A DNA stretch of 64,000 nt from Cotesia glomerata (taxonomy: Eukaryota > Arthropoda > Insecta > Hymenoptera > Braconidae): contig NC_058164.1 of NCBI RefSeq assembly GCF_020080835.1, positions 9,618,142-9,682,141 of the forward strand. The letters run 5' to 3'. A model generated the notes under the pieces. That model saw nothing but the letters and a program-made list of their open reading frames with translations, was not told where the DNA came from and made no database searches. A program made the position numbers and the translations under genes. This document shows, one piece after another, positions 45,034-58,812 of the stretch. Numbering within the stretch: position 1 is the first letter of the stretch; the number at the start of each line of letters is the position of its first letter.

Positions 45034-48000
45034 CTGACAGTGTTTAAAAATTAACCATAAAGAAAAATAATTACCCTGAAAAAAAAACAATTTAAAAAAA
45101 AGAATAGGTAAAAAAAATCATTAAGTACTTAAAAGGTAAATAAGGCACTTTTTATTGAAGATATTGTATGCGTGGCAATAGGAGAGTGCGAATAAAAGAG
45201 AGGAGAGTGCAATTACAGAGGGGGTTGGAAGAACTATTGATTGTAGCAAAGTTCCACCAGTATAATACAGTAGAGAGTACACTGTTGTGTACACCAGGCA
45301 ACACAGGGAAATGTTGTCGGATGCATTGTCACCCCTCTACGCCCCTTTTTATTCCCCACTCTAAACTCTGACTATTATTCTCTTTATCACTCTCCCGTAT
45401 ATCTGTATCGTGATCTTCATCTACATCTACCTCTACATCTATATAGTACTACATAGTACATACTAGCACTATGCTCCTTTGGTTCTTCTTTATTCTTCGT
45501 TTTCTTGTTACTTCCACCGAGAGGATAGTCGAGGAGAGATGAGTCGAGAGTTGGAGCTTGAAGCAGCTCCGGATAAGTACCGCGGTTGAAAGACACGCAG
45601 TCACGTTTTTTTTTTTTTTTAAATAACCTAACCCCCTGTCAAGCAGTCAAGTGCGTGTTATTTTCAAATGAGACAGACATTTTGCACAATAAAGTTCGTT
45701 AGTCCTCCGGGAAATTAGCTTATCGTTTACAGTCTTGCTTAAACTTTGCGCGGTTAAGTATTCGTGGGTGAATAGAGAAACAGTTACGCTGAAAATAACT
45801 GACAAACTTTTTTTTAGATAAATATCTACGGAAAAACTAGTTACTTCGTTATTTCCGTAAACAATGAGATCAAGTGCCAATAACAGGAGAGATATAAGTT
45901 TCTCGAGTGTTCATAGGATGAGTTCATTTGGTTTTACTACTGCATAATAACCATCAACCGTAAAAAAAAATTTATGCATAAATTTTTATTTTGTTAAAGT
46001 AGGTATTACAGTGGAATAATTAATTATTTCTTCACCATACCAGTTTTTAATGCGGCCGGGATTCGAACCGTGGTCCTCTTTTATCTAAAGACACGGTAGT
46101 GCTCGCGCTAAGCATACCCTTAGCAATCTTTAAGTAGTCTAGACAATTATTGTATTTTTTAAAACACCATTTAAAAATTAGTTAACGATTTGAGGGTTAA
46201 AATCATTTACTATAGAAACACAAATTACAGTTCAACTCTCGGCTGGAAATTACAATCAAAAATTTAAACTCCAACTTAAACAAACATGGTTGCAGTAATA
46301 AAGAATTAAAATATTTATAATGGTGGAATATGTAACCTGTCCATTTTTTTTCATTAAAAAATAAAGCTGGTCATTGGACAAATTCCAACTTTGCGAGACA
46401 CTGAAGCCACTTTTTATTAATATTGTATATGCTACCATCGGAGATTAATGTTCTACTCGACGTATCGATCGGTAAACATATGGCACTATTTGAAAACAGT
46501 TTTTATATGACATTTTACAACATAAACCTCGTAAAAATCAATTCTTACTAGAAAACTACCTAACTTCATTTTAGTAAATTTTATGTGAAAGAAAAAAACC
46601 GACAATATATAATTTGAACAAAAATCATTTCATCCATTCAATTTTTCATAATCAATATTGAAATCCGGGAAAAATTTAAGTAAAGTCACGTGGCTCAGAT
46701 TATATAATACATTCTTAACAAGACTTGGTATGCAATATACGGTCTTATTGAAAGTGCGCCATAATCTCCGACTCGTGACGTTCCTTTAGGTCTGTCAGAA
46801 TCTCTATTATTGTGAATGTGTATCGAAAATCACTATTTATGCAGGAAAAATTACCAAAAATTATGAGTTACGAAATTTCAAACAAAGTTTTTTTTGAACA
46901 TAATATTCTAACAGAATTAAGATAAATATTACCATTTTTACAATATTTTCAATAAAATCAAGATATTATTATTATTTTATAAAAAAAAGAAAAGTTAAGT
47001 GATTTTCTATTAAAATTCAATAATAATTTTTTTTTGTTTTTCCAAGCTTAGATGTGCACAAATATTCACCGTGAGTTGTAAACATAAAATCTAAGGTTAA
47101 TTAGATTAATCAGTGAAAACAGTCGTTGAAAACGAGTTCGTTAAGAGGAATCGTGTGGTCAGTACGGGGTCCTATTGATTTTTAATAGAACGTGCAACCC
47201 CATAAAGTGCCGAGTGTAGAGAGTAGAGGTTGACCGTGCAGTGAGGTGGGTGCAAACCGAATATAAGGGCGAGTATAAAGTTTAAGTCAACCCTACTGAA
47301 TCATGTAGTCTAGCTCTTGCTCTCCTTGTTTATTTTTTTTCCCCTAATGTGTAAGACCCGTTACATGCTCAAATCTTGTACACACATGCACATATAATTT
47401 ATATGTATACAAATATGAGCATGGCACCCTTGTAATAGAAACGAATGGAAACGTAAACTCACCCACCCTTAAAGCATCCAACGTCGAAAGCCTGCCACGA
47501 CATGTCATTTGGTAAAGGCCATTGCCACCACTAATTTTTAGCGAGTGAATCATTCCCTTTACTTTGAGTTACAAATACAAAGTCACAGTCATCGCATTAT
47601 ATTCGACACGATAATACCAAATGAATAGAAGTATATCAGCGATACCAAAATAAAACCGTTGGTGGTGTTAGTGAGCTTCTGTTCTCTTCCAGCAATGATA
47701 CCAGATACGACAATCGGTAGTCACGTGTTTTAATTTTTCACGTTGACGATTCGCATTGAGTGTTTTTGGTATAATTGGTATTTCAATGCATTCATGTACT
47801 TCATATTCACACTTTTATGCCCATATATATAATATAATAAAGGGTTATATACTCGTCGACAGTTGACGGTTCTCTGTATGCCACTAATTATTTTATTATT
47901 TCAATCGCCTTCTGTTCTTATTGATCACGTTTATGTTTTTATCCCAACTATGACATGAGAGCCCACTTTTGTTGTTTTAGTTTTTATAACTATTTTAGTT

Positions 48001-49751
48001 TTTAATTGGTCATCAACAGGAGGTGTGTTAGATTTTTTATTTACACGTATTGTGTCTTCCAATTCATAATTGGTTGTTCTCTTTCTTTTAGCTTATTTTT
48101 AATAAAGGGAATATAATTAATTGAAATTCTGGCAAAAGCCCACTGGAGGTTCGTTAAATATTAATGAGTTTGATGAATGGAATTCTCTGATTTCATATTT
48201 TTGTATTCATCCCTTTGTTTGATGGGGTGTATATATGTATTATGACTGAGAAATAACTCGAGTATCGAGTTCAATTGAATTCTCGAATATTTTATTTATT
48301 GAAAATATTAAATTTTCAGTAACAGTTAAACATGCATAGCTCAAAAATAGTCAGCATTTTTAAATTCAACATCAATCAATTAATTTTTTTTCCGGTATAA
48401 ATTGGACCGAAAATTTGAATTTTGAAGTAACTGATATAAAAAAAAAAATACTATGTTTGATTCAAGATAAATATTCTGCTATTTTCTATACTTAAAAAAA
48501 AAAGAAAATTTCAATACTTTAAAAAATTTGATCTTTTTTAAAGATTTTTTTTCTTTTTTAGGTATTTCAAATGAAGAAACTAGTTTTTGAAACAAGAAAT
48601 ACAAAATTAATAAAAAAAAAAAAAAACAAAGTTAATCAATTGAAATAGAATTTTTCTTTAATGAAGAACTTGGTTGTGTTAATATAGAATAATATAGTTA
48701 TGAATGATAAAAAATATAGATTTTTTGAGTCAAGATGAGAATCGTCAAGAAATTTTTGAAGCAAAACAGCTGGTTTGTTTCAAAATAATTTTCTTGAATA
48801 ACGATAATTTTTTTATGAGTTTATTTGTTTTGTTTTCTTTAATTGAAAACTAGTTTTTAAAAGTTTACTACTCACAATATTCAAATTTACATTGAAAGAA
48901 AAATTTAACGATTCAAGAGAAAAATTCTCGAACTGAAGACACAAAAAATTATAATTACCGACAAACATTACTTTTAGACTTCCAATATTTTATTTGCGAA
49001 CCAATTACTTCCAACCAAAAAATTTAAAATTCAAATACATATCAATCTCTTTTCCTATTTGCTTCATCAAAATAAAATAAAATACTTTCGCAGAAACTAC
49101 TCAATTAGATTTTTCCAATCGAAAAAATAACAATTTTTTTCTTTTTAAATTTCGATTTGTTTGCTCAATAGGAAAACAATAACAGTCAACAATAATAAAA
49201 AAATAAAAGTACATATTCTATTGAACTAGCATTATTCATGGCTCTCTTTATTCTTCGCTATGAACTCTATAGTATAACCTGTAGTTTTGTTCTGTTGAAA
49301 TAACTTGACGATCGGTTGCGATTTCCCACGAGACACATCCCCGTTCTGTGTTATCAGAGTGCCGATGTATAGAGATGATTCAGGAGACGAAAACTTTCCA
49401 TTTCGTAATAAATATTAGTATATACTACTAGTAGATGTTAATAATATAAATAGTAAGTACCGGTACAGTAGATCAATTTATTGGCACAGTATCGATCTGC
49501 ATAGACTATTACCAATACTAATACTCATACTGACAATATAATAAACGGAAAACAAACTGTAGAGTATAATTATTTCCAAACAGGAATAAGAAAGGATCTA
49601 AAAAGATATTACATAGATCGTTGATCTTCTATTGCTCGTAATCACACAACAAAACATAACTACGAACGTAATAATGTTTAATTTAAAATAAAAAGATAGT
49701 TAACACTAAGTGGTAATTGTGTTGTTATTTCCACACCCAAGAATAATCTTA

Positions 49752-49754
<3 letters not shown>
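44464..49754. other. Spacer without supported gene
   Basis: Holds an ATA/AAT run (45000-45030), a tRNA-like sequence at ~46052-46125, less AT-rich blocks at 45160-45600 and 47140-47730, and a cluster of TTCAAGA/TTGAATC words typical of decayed elements at 48420-49150. Short frames (45168-45371, 45647-45880 minus, 47344-47553 minus) have no recognisable domain or splice context. Confidence 0.4.
46052..46125 (-). other. tRNA-like sequence
   Basis: The minus strand has a perfect B box GGTTCGAATCCCGG (plus-strand B core 46059-46069) and an A-box-side segment GGTATGCTTAGCGCGAGC. The anticodon arm is not canonical (GTCTTTAGATAAAAGAGGAC). It probably is a tRNA pseudogene or SINE head. No flanking duplication was recognised. 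Confidence 0.45.

Positions 49755-49834
<80 letters not shown>
49755..49834. repeat. TA microsatellite (~80 bp)
   Basis: Pure AT dinucleotide repeat following ACGCATAT. Confidence 0.95.
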
Positions 49835-49838
<4 letters not shown>

Positions 49839-52800
49839 TATAAACAAGCTGTCATCAACGTTCTGACGTCACAGCACAATAAGTAGAGATCGAAACTTCA
49901 CGGACAATCAGTTACTCTTTGCTATAAACGGAAAGTTGCCCCACTACACTATTTATGTGTATATTTGCAAACTGAGTTATATTTTATACACATGCGATGT
50001 ACACATATTAGTGTGAATACTTGTTATGTATATGCATTACCAATCCATCCAGAAGCCTTGTAGTCTTGTTCGACGACAGTTTCGCTTTGACCGCGATTTT
50101 ACTTCTATTCAATCTGTACTTTTTTTTATATATTGTAATATTTTATAATTTTAAATTGCAATTGAATTCTGGCTCTGGCTTATTAAAACTTTCTGCACGA
50201 ATTTATTTTTAACTTTATGTAAGTTTTATTTTTATTTATGTTGGATAATACTCTATTTTTATAAATTTATTGTGTGGAATGAATAGAATCTGTTTTTATT
50301 ATTGAAAAATTTTTTCAACACGAATTATTGAAGGCTTTAATGAAAAATTTTTGATAAGATTGAAGTTATTCTTTTTATATTATAACAGTCCTTTCAAACT
50401 TTTTGCCTTTAATTTAATTTAAAAACTTAACCTGAATTTTATAATCATTAAACACATATACTAATCCACAAAATTAATTGGCAAATATTCAATTAATCGA
50501 TTTTTTTAACTTATTAAATTATAATTTATACTCATAATTTATTATACGTTAATTCATAGTTTTTCATTTTTGTATCGTTGTAAATAATTCACTATAATTT
50601 TAATTGAGATTAAAGTTTTTATAACGTGCCAAGAATACTCAGACTTAAATTCAAGGCTAACTATTATAAATTTGAATTATAATATCTATAGACAAAATAC
50701 TAATTAACAAATTAAAATTGAAAACAAAGTATTTTCCGAAACTATCTTTTTTTTTTTTTCACATTTAAACTTTGAAATTTAACATCAAGTATAAACCAAT
50801 TTTATCCCTATTTAAGAAAAAAATGAATTAATTCCTCAGAAGTTAACAAAGTTTTAAGAATCTAAAATAAAAATATCTTGATTAAAAAATAATCTATTTT
50901 GATTAATCTTATCAATTAATTAGTCACTCAGTTAAGTCGTTTTCATGCGCTATGACAAAAAAAAATGATATTGAAAAATTCTATCGTTATAACTATGACA
51001 TTAAAAAAAAACTTGATTTTTAAATCGAATGGAATTTGCTTGAACAAAGAACAGTTTCTAAGTGCAAGAATTTTTTTATTTGATTTAAGATGATCGAATT
51101 TTTAAAAATGATGTTCTTGGTTCAAAATTTTGTCACTTGAATGAAATAAATTTTTTTTTTCATTAAAGTTAATTAAAGGTAACTGGTACAGTTTGCTTAC
51201 GTCTAAAATTTGCAAAATTTCCTTATAGTTTAAATAATTAAGTGTTAATAGTTTAATTACGAAGTTTACATTAAAAAATAACTCTTAATTAATAAAACAT
51301 TTAATTCTACCTAAAACGATGAAAATTAATTTGATATATTAGCATATTAACATATCGATGCGCCGAACAACAGGATACCAATAAATTATTAAACCAAATA
51401 TTTACGTAAATTGAAACAAAAATAATTAATTTGGATGACAAGTGACTAATTATCAATTATATTTATACTCGAAAAACATTTCTCAAAATAAAATAAAATA
51501 ATAAATCAATGGATTGAATAGCTTGAATATTTATTCCTGCAACAAATTGATCGCACTGATAAATTACTCACCAACCAAATACACTGATAATAATAAAAAC
51601 ATCAAAGCTTCTACTATATAAAAGAGGAGGGATAGACGATATTAAATGATTAAAACCGTAAATGATTAAAGCCGACATCGGTAGAATTTAAAGAGATATA
51701 TCTGTGACAAATATTTGTGATGGAACCAGAGCGGATGTCTGTTATGTTAAATGCGCTAGATCGGTGTATTTCAAAATTCCAGGCGGGAAATAGCAAGGGG
51801 AAATTATACAAGGAGTAGGTATAGATAGAAGTGGGGGGGGGGGGCGAATTAAAGTTGAGGCCAATCGCCGAAATTACAGTCAGTGGCAGTCCCTGTTCCC
51901 TGTTCCATTCGTGGAATGGTAATAACGTCACTACTGTTACTGCTACTGCTGCAAGTTATAGTTTCTGCTCACCCTCACCCTCACTTACTCCTTCACCCTC
52001 TCTACTGACGTCGCTATAAATATAGGAAGCCGAAGCTGTACGTGTGTCGTGTCGATGATGTACGTACACTTTCACTTTCGAATCAGGAAGGACATTCAAT
52101 GCCAGCAGACCTAGTATAGATGATAATATATAGTAGTGTGCAAAACTACCCTCGCATATCGCGCGAAACCTACCAGGGTATATATTGATCGACCAAACGT
52201 GCTATAAGGGGTCTTACGACCTTAACGCTTGGCTTCGCATGCGACATCTACTATTATACGGCTAAATGTTACTTCAATATTCCGTCAATTTTATCTTTGC
52301 TATTTATCTGAGCTTACTTTTACTTTACTTTCAGACTTTAGCTCAATCCGATATTTTAAAATAAAATTTTATCTTCACTGAAGTTCAAAATTTCATTACC
52401 TGATGTAACGTGTGATATAAACTCTAAATGCTGCTTTATTAAAAGACGGACTGAAGTAGCTGAGCTTGAATGTTTTTTGCTCGTATATAATATTAGATTC
52501 CCCGAAAAATGCTTCGTATATTAAAAAAATTAACTTTATTGAAGAGAAAAAATTTTGAATCAAGATAAGCATAAAAATTCTTGAGCTATAAGTATAATGT
52601 TTTGTCTTTAAGATCTAATTTTTCTAAATAAATTTTTTAGTTTGAGTTTTTTTCTTGCCAATCAAAATTTTTATAATCACCATACGTCGATAAATTTTAG
52701 AGTTATTTATCCAAGTACAAAACGCTTTTTTTTGAAAATTTTTATTTATTTATTTGTAAGCAATTTACGATTGAAAATTTCATTTATTATTTAACTTCCA

Positions 52801-54803
52801 GAAAGATACTAACATGTTAGGATATTTAAAAAGTTGGGAGTTTACTTGTTCAATAAATTCTTTGGAATTTATTCATAAGACTTTTTAGAATTTTTTTCTC
52901 TTATTAGCTCTAATATAAAAACAGAAAATTAAATCCTTTAAATAATTTTTAGACATAATTAATTACAACTCAAAAACAAAAATTCTCAACCGCGTTTTAT
53001 CAATTTTGAATATTAAATATTGCTGAAATCATTGCAAATAATTATTTAAATCTAATGTAACTTGAAAAAGAAGCAATCTAAAGACCAAATGACATAATGT
53101 ATTTTATATAAGACAGAATCTAATTATTGCTTTCAATTTGAACAAAAATGAAAAAAAGATGATAAAGTGAAAAATTGCTTTTAGTTCTATGAGAAAAATA
53201 CAAAAGAATGTAATTATCTTTTGTTCAGTGGATAATTAACGAAATAAATGACGTCAGTAAACTACGTAGATACTGTAAAAATAAATATAAATATAATAAT
53301 TATTTTTAATATAAATAATATAAATAAAATGATTTAGCTTAAAATTATTACCGTCATTATCATTTTTATTTATCTCAGTAACTAACTACATCTCAGCTCC
53401 TCATTTGATATTTATTAATTCCTCGTTGCCTGTTTTTCCGTAAAATCTCTTTCCGCGTTAATACGATATTGAATAAAAGCGAAAAAATAAAATGTCACAA
53501 GCTAGATAATGTATTTTTCACAAACTTGTAATTTTTTTTTTTTTTAACACAGACGTTTTAAAATTGCCTCTTACTCTGTGAAAACCAGAAAGCGCATTAA
53601 TTTCGTTTTCTTCTGTAATCTTACACATAAAATATACCCTGCTTTGAAAAATAAAGAGAGCTTAAAATATACGTGCAAATATATCGTAATTAACTCAAAC
53701 ATTTTTTATTTAAGATTTAAAAATGATATTCGCATTAAATTAAGTATAGGAAAAAATTATTTTAAACGAAACTTGGAAAGATTCAATTGTAAAAAGCATA
53801 AATAGTCATTAGTACAATTTTTATTCATTTATTTAATTCCTAAGCGTTTTATTATCGAATTTTCCTGTTCTGTAAAATAAAAGTAAAAACGATTTATCGC
53901 ACACAAATTATTGCTACACATATACATTTTATTAGTTTTTTTTTCTTATAAGTCAGAGTACAAACTAATATTTTCATATTTCAGCAAAACAATGTGCAAC
54001 ACATACACATATTTATGCACATCGAATCAATATTTTACTTATTAATTTTTTAATTCATACTTTTTTATTTAAACTTATATTTATCATACAAAACCTCATA
54101 CGTTTAATATTATATTATTATACAAGAAAAAAAATGTGGGTGGAAATATAAAACGCGATATTGCATAGAAAATATGATATCTTTTTTCCTGCCAGTGTAT
54201 GACACGGCGATGCTCCAGTCGAGTCAAAAAGTACGACAACCAGATTATCTTGTTTTGATTTTCTCGGATGTGATAAAAGTGGGCGTCATTTAGCGACTCG
54301 AGAGGGCGTAAAACTTTTTTACCATCTATAACTATATCTACTAGTATAATATTAATATTAATATAGTATCAGTTATCGGAAAACCCAAGTTGTGTATAAA
54401 AAGTTCGTCGCTTAATTTATGCTAACTCATATAATTTATTCAATAATTATGAAATTATATCAATTTTGTCCGATAAATTAACTGAGGTGCCAACTGATCA
54501 ATTTTAGTTAATAAATAAGATTTTGTAGTTATAAAGTTAAAATTAATAATAATTTTGTGAAAGTGCATACGCTTTTATTTATTTTTCGCAATAATTAGAT
54601 TAAGAAAAATTTTATCATCCTTAATTGTAGCAATAATTTTTTAATGAAATTCAAAAGTTATTTTTTTGTCAAAACATTTTCGTTTTTTTAATTATTTGTA
54701 ATTCTAAGCATTCAAATTACTTTCAGAATAATAAGATCATTATAAACAATTATAGATAGTTATCACTACGCAGGGATATAAATATGAATGCAAGGGAGTC
54801 GTC
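49835..54803. other. Spacer without supported gene
   Basis: AT-rich except 51780-52260. TTCAAGA-type words cluster at 50950-51180 and 52530-52700. The frame 53578-53805 is Lys/Ile/Phe/Asn-rich and follows base composition. No RNA gene was recognised. Confidence 0.4.
52010..52045 (+). promoter_or_regulatory. Candidate TATA promoter with CRE-like motif
   Basis: CTATAAATATAGGAAGCC begins near 52012 and is immediately preceded by TGACGTCG, a CRE-like word. It lies in a 480-bp block of balanced composition (51780-52260) that also has a G11-12 run near 51832. Such clustering in an AT-rich region is suggestive of a regulatory element, but no downstream exon is identifiable. Confidence 0.25.
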
Positions 54804-54805
54804 TA

Positions 54806-55298
54806 CACGGAAAAAATGAAACCCGACTGGTTCGTTTTCGGCACCAGACTCAGTCGTGTGCAAGAAAAAATGGAAGAAAAATTAGTTTACACCAGACTGA
54901 GTCGTGTGCGCACCCGAATGAGTCTAGTGCAGCACAGGACTCAGTCATGTGCTGACTAGACTCATTCGGGTGCGCACACGACTCAGTCTGGTGTAAAACT
55001 AATTTTTCTCACCTCCGGGCGGAAAGCGCCAATTTTTCTCCCGCTGCGCTAAACGAAAATGCCGCTTTCCGCCTCCGTCGAGGAGAAAAATAGTATACAC
55101 ACCACGGGCAGTAAATAAGAAAGCCTCAGATCACATGTTTATTGACCTCGGCTTCGCCTCGGACAACAATTACATGTGATCTGAGACATTTCTTATTTTA
55201 CTGCCCTAGATGTGTAATATACTATTTCTTCCATTTTTTCTTGCACACGACTGAGTCTGGTGCCGAAAACGAACCAGTCGGGTTCCATTTTTTCCGTG
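54806..55298. mobile_element. 493-bp multi-hairpin TA-flanked element
   Basis: Flanked by TA (54804-54805 and 55299-55300). The outer arms (54806-54876 and about 55226-55298) are ~70-bp inverted repeats starting CACGGAAAAAATG and containing CACCAGACTCAGTCG. Inside lies a second foldback of ~130 bp (54880-55012, centred near 54946) that reuses the CACACGACTCAGTCTGGTG word, and a third (~55108-55205) with arms CAGTAAATAAGAAA..TCAGATCACATG. It is GC-richer than the flanks and non-coding. The three stacked hairpins make it a foldback element of an unusual design. Confidence 0.85.
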
Positions 55299-55300
55299 TA

Positions 55301-57024
55301 GTAATGGTTGATTAAAACTAAATAGATCAAATGCATTATAATTATTTAATAGTACATAATTATAGGGTAAAGTTAGTCTAAAAAGTAGTATACAAAATTT
55401 ACATTTACATTTACGTGGATGACATAAAATGTAACTTAATTATTAACATCTAATGTTCATTTTTTATTAATTATAAATTTCTTTTATCTAAAGAAATCGA
55501 TACCCATCTTTTACTGTACAGAATATTTTGTTTCTCGAAATTGTTGAAATTAATTTTATTATAAATAAATCTTCTATTATTTTATGACCTTCTAAAATGT
55601 TTTGTAAGGTTGCAAAAAATTATTTTTCAGCGGTGGTACTTTAACAGTCGGTTGTATAAATTTATAAACCCGATTTCCCAAAAGACTTTTTATGTTTCCA
55701 GAACATGTACCTCGGGAAATAATAAAGATAAACCCTTTTCTTGTTTAATTAAAAAGTAAAAATAGCGTAACGCAGATCAGAATGAAGTAGAACAGAAAAC
55801 AAATATTTTCTTTTTTTAAATGAGTATTATTTCATTTTATATACTCTATGTTTAAATTTTCCCTGTCAAGTTTTTTTATAATTCTCACAATAAATTTTTA
55901 TTAGTACGAATGTCTAAATTACTTCATTAAAATCTTCTCATACATAGACAAAAAAAATTGTGTAATTAAAATGCTTAAAGAAGAAAAACTTCCACCTTTT
56001 CGCCAAATTTTAGACGACAATAAAAAACAAAGTTTGAGATATCAATTTCTCGTCGAGTAGCGTTCGCAAAACTTTTTAAAGATTTTTCAAATTGATGAAG
56101 AGTTTACCGAGGTATCTTTTTCAGCTTATGAGATACGTCCTTTGAAAGCGCGATTATCGATTTAAGAATTTATGACTAATATAATAACATTATCGTAAAA
56201 TCTGAAGTTATTATCAAACACTTGTGATCTTATTAAAGAAATCCGAGAGCATTCCAAAGTATTTTTTAAGTCTGAAGTAAAGCAAATAAATTATATAAAC
56301 TATTATATTTTTTATAGATTTTATCTCAATTTGAGCGTTTTGAACTATGGCAAATATATTATGAACTACCAATAACTCTTCAAATATTGTAATTGACAAT
56401 ACTTACAAGGGATACACTTTAATGTTCAAAAAGTTGGTTCCTAATTTCTCATAAAACTTAAGAGACAAACTTTGTCAATTTATTTACAAACCCCTCGTTA
56501 ATGAACTATTTATAAAAGTTTAATAGAACTCCATTTGTAATCGATCTTGACATTATTTAATTTATTTTAAAAAACTTTTTCCGTTCAATCAGGTCACACA
56601 AGTTTATCTAAAGTTGTTTGTGAAATCCTTTTGTCCGGGATTACTTTTATTTCATTTTGTTTTTATTTATTTTGTTTTATTTTATCTAACTTCTATTCTA
56701 CTCTGTTCATTTTGTTTCCAGATACATTTCACTCAGATTTAAATCTGGCGCATTGAACGCATTCTTCCATTGAAAACCGCGGTCATTCAAAATGAATGAA
56801 AATAAATCCATTATATTAAATTAGCGAACAACATAATGAAATGCAATATTTAAATCATTATCATCATAATCTTACACATAACACACAACTAACTGTACAA
56901 TATATCACTCGATTATTTTTAATATTTTCGATATCTTTTATAAATTTCTCCTACCAGTTTTTAAATTCTTATCTTCTCAAAACGTAAATATACACATTTC
57001 TTCACATACCTGTTATATATATAC

Positions 57025-57026
<2 letters not shown>
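55301..57026. other. AT-rich spacer
   Basis: No supported gene, RNA or repeat. Confidence 0.45.

Positions 57027-57083
<57 letters not shown>
57027..57083. repeat. TA microsatellite (~56 bp)
   Basis: AT dinucleotide repeat, ending ATATACACACAA. Confidence 0.93.
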
Positions 57084-57089
<6 letters not shown>

Positions 57090-57471
57090 AAAGATAAGAT
57101 AAGACACACTAATTTACATCCATCAAGACACTTTTGTCGGTAAAAACAATCAATACCACACGCATTGTCTCACCAGTCTGGATAATACCACTTAAGAGTA
57201 TCAATAGTTCCTCTAATTGTTTTTTTATATTTTATCCCGGGTAATTTTGTTTGTTAATTATTATCATTATTATTATTAGTGAATGTGTTCAAAATTGTGC
57301 TGTATTATGGGTTTGTTTTGTACGCGAAACACCTACAGGTAAAAATAACACAACCGATAATAAAGATACTTATCAATGTGTAATTGCGGTTATCAACTTG
57401 TTAAAAGTAAATCAATGACACTTAAAACTTGTAACTACTTTTACTATATATTGTTATCAACTCATATTTAA

Positions 57472-57579
57472 CCCTTCAGGACATGGGTTATGAGATTTTT
57501 TCTCACGCAACAACATTTAACATAATGGATGTCGCTGCAGTGCAAGTGAGACACTAAAAAACACCCATGTCCTGAAGGG
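57472..57579. mobile_element. 108-bp piggyBac-type MITE
   Basis: TTAA on both sides (57468-57471 and 57580-57583). The ends CCCTTCAGGACATGGGT and ACCCATGTCCTGAAGGG are inverted over 17 bases. A TTAA target plus a CCC start is the piggyBac signature. The interior of about 70 bp has further partial complementarity. Non-coding; it would depend on a transposase elsewhere. Confidence 0.9.
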
Positions 57580-58221
57580 TTAAAGTAAAGCTGTATTGAA
57601 CAATATTTTAAGGTTATGGTTTATTTCCAATTTCCGATTCTGGTTCTTTAAATCACGGGGAAAGAATGATTTGTTTTATTAAATGTGATTATTAATGACT
57701 CAAATATTGTCTCAAATAGTTATACTGTCGTTTTTATAATAAAGTTGTGGACTTTATAAATCGATCAATAAATTATAAAGTTTGAAAAAAACTTAAATAA
57801 TAATTAAAAAAAAAAATTACCAGCTTATTAGAAAAATGAAAGTATATTACACATTGTTCAAAGCAAAGTTTCGCAAGCTGAAGTGTGAAAGGTTAGAAAT
57901 TGTATATGATAGATTAAATTTATAGTGGGAAACTTTATTTTTTTTTTGATTTTTTGATATATAAATTTTGATGGCTATCCATACTTTATTATACTATTGA
58001 AAATTAGGTTTATAACATATAGTTATAAATGTTAACTGACATATAAATCTGTAGAGTTTTTTTTATTTTTATTCCGCTGTAGTAAAATGTTTTAAAATAT
58101 ATCGATAATATTCTGATTTAAATGATAAGAGATTATTTAAAAAATTCCATTTTTTTTTCAAACAAAATGATACTTATATTAACCACAAAAATAGGTTCTG
58201 ATTGTATAGTAATTATTAAAA

Positions 58222-58461
58222 CACTTATGGAAAAATAAACTTGACTCAAGAGAAGAAATCTTGAACCACGAAGATTATTTTGAAGAAATTTCTGGTTTCA
58301 AATACAGTAGAAAAATTCTTGAAACAAATAAAATTTACTTAAATCAAGAAAAATCTTGGTTGAAGGATTTTTCTGCTTGATTTAAAACAAAAAATTCTTC
58401 AAAATAATTTTTTCAGTTGAAGATTTTTTTCTCTTTGATCAGACCAACTTTTTTATCAGTG
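58222..58461. mobile_element. ~240-bp TCAAGA-type MITE
   Basis: The left end CACTTATGGAAAAATAAACTT and the inverse of the right end (CACTGATAAAAAAGTTGG) align, and both continue into AAGAGAAGAAATCTTGAAC / AAGAGAAAAAAATCTTCAAC. The right flank is TA, the left flank is altered. This is the best preserved copy of the AT-rich family that recurs elsewhere in the window. Confidence 0.55.
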
Positions 58462-58740
58462 TAGAAAAAAAATAAGACATGAAACTTTATATGACTCACT
58501 AGCTGATTGTAAAATTCAATTTTTTTTATTCAATCAATCTTCACTCTCAATTTAGTATTGTTGTGTTCAATTACTCCAAAGAAGTAATTTTTAGAAAAAT
58601 TTTGCGACTCCAAGAGACAACTGAAGATTAACTCACGATTTTTTTTTTACAGTCTATAGATATAGTGAAAAATATTATTAACGATTATTTTAACAGTAAA
58701 TAAAAAATAAACGATGTTTTGATTATGGAAATAAATAGTA

Positions 58741-58812
58741 TTGTTATTTTTGTTTCAGGTGAGTCATTATTATTGATCGAGCAATTATGAAAGCAACGAT
58801 GCCCAGGTAAAA
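58741..58812 (+). other. Candidate micro-exon (58759-58806) with recursive-splice-like junction
   Basis: A pyrimidine-rich acceptor TTGTTATTTTTGTTTCAG ends at 58758. The next bases are GTGAGT, so the acceptor is fused to a perfect donor, as in recursive splice sites of long insect introns. 48 bases later comes CCCAG/GTAAAA (58806/58807), a second donor. The intervening segment includes ATG AAA GCA ACG ATG CCC AG starting at 58787. Two readings: a zero-length recursive splice point, or a 48-nt exon carrying a start codon. No other exon was found to join it to. Both acceptor and donors match consensus well. Confidence 0.4.
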
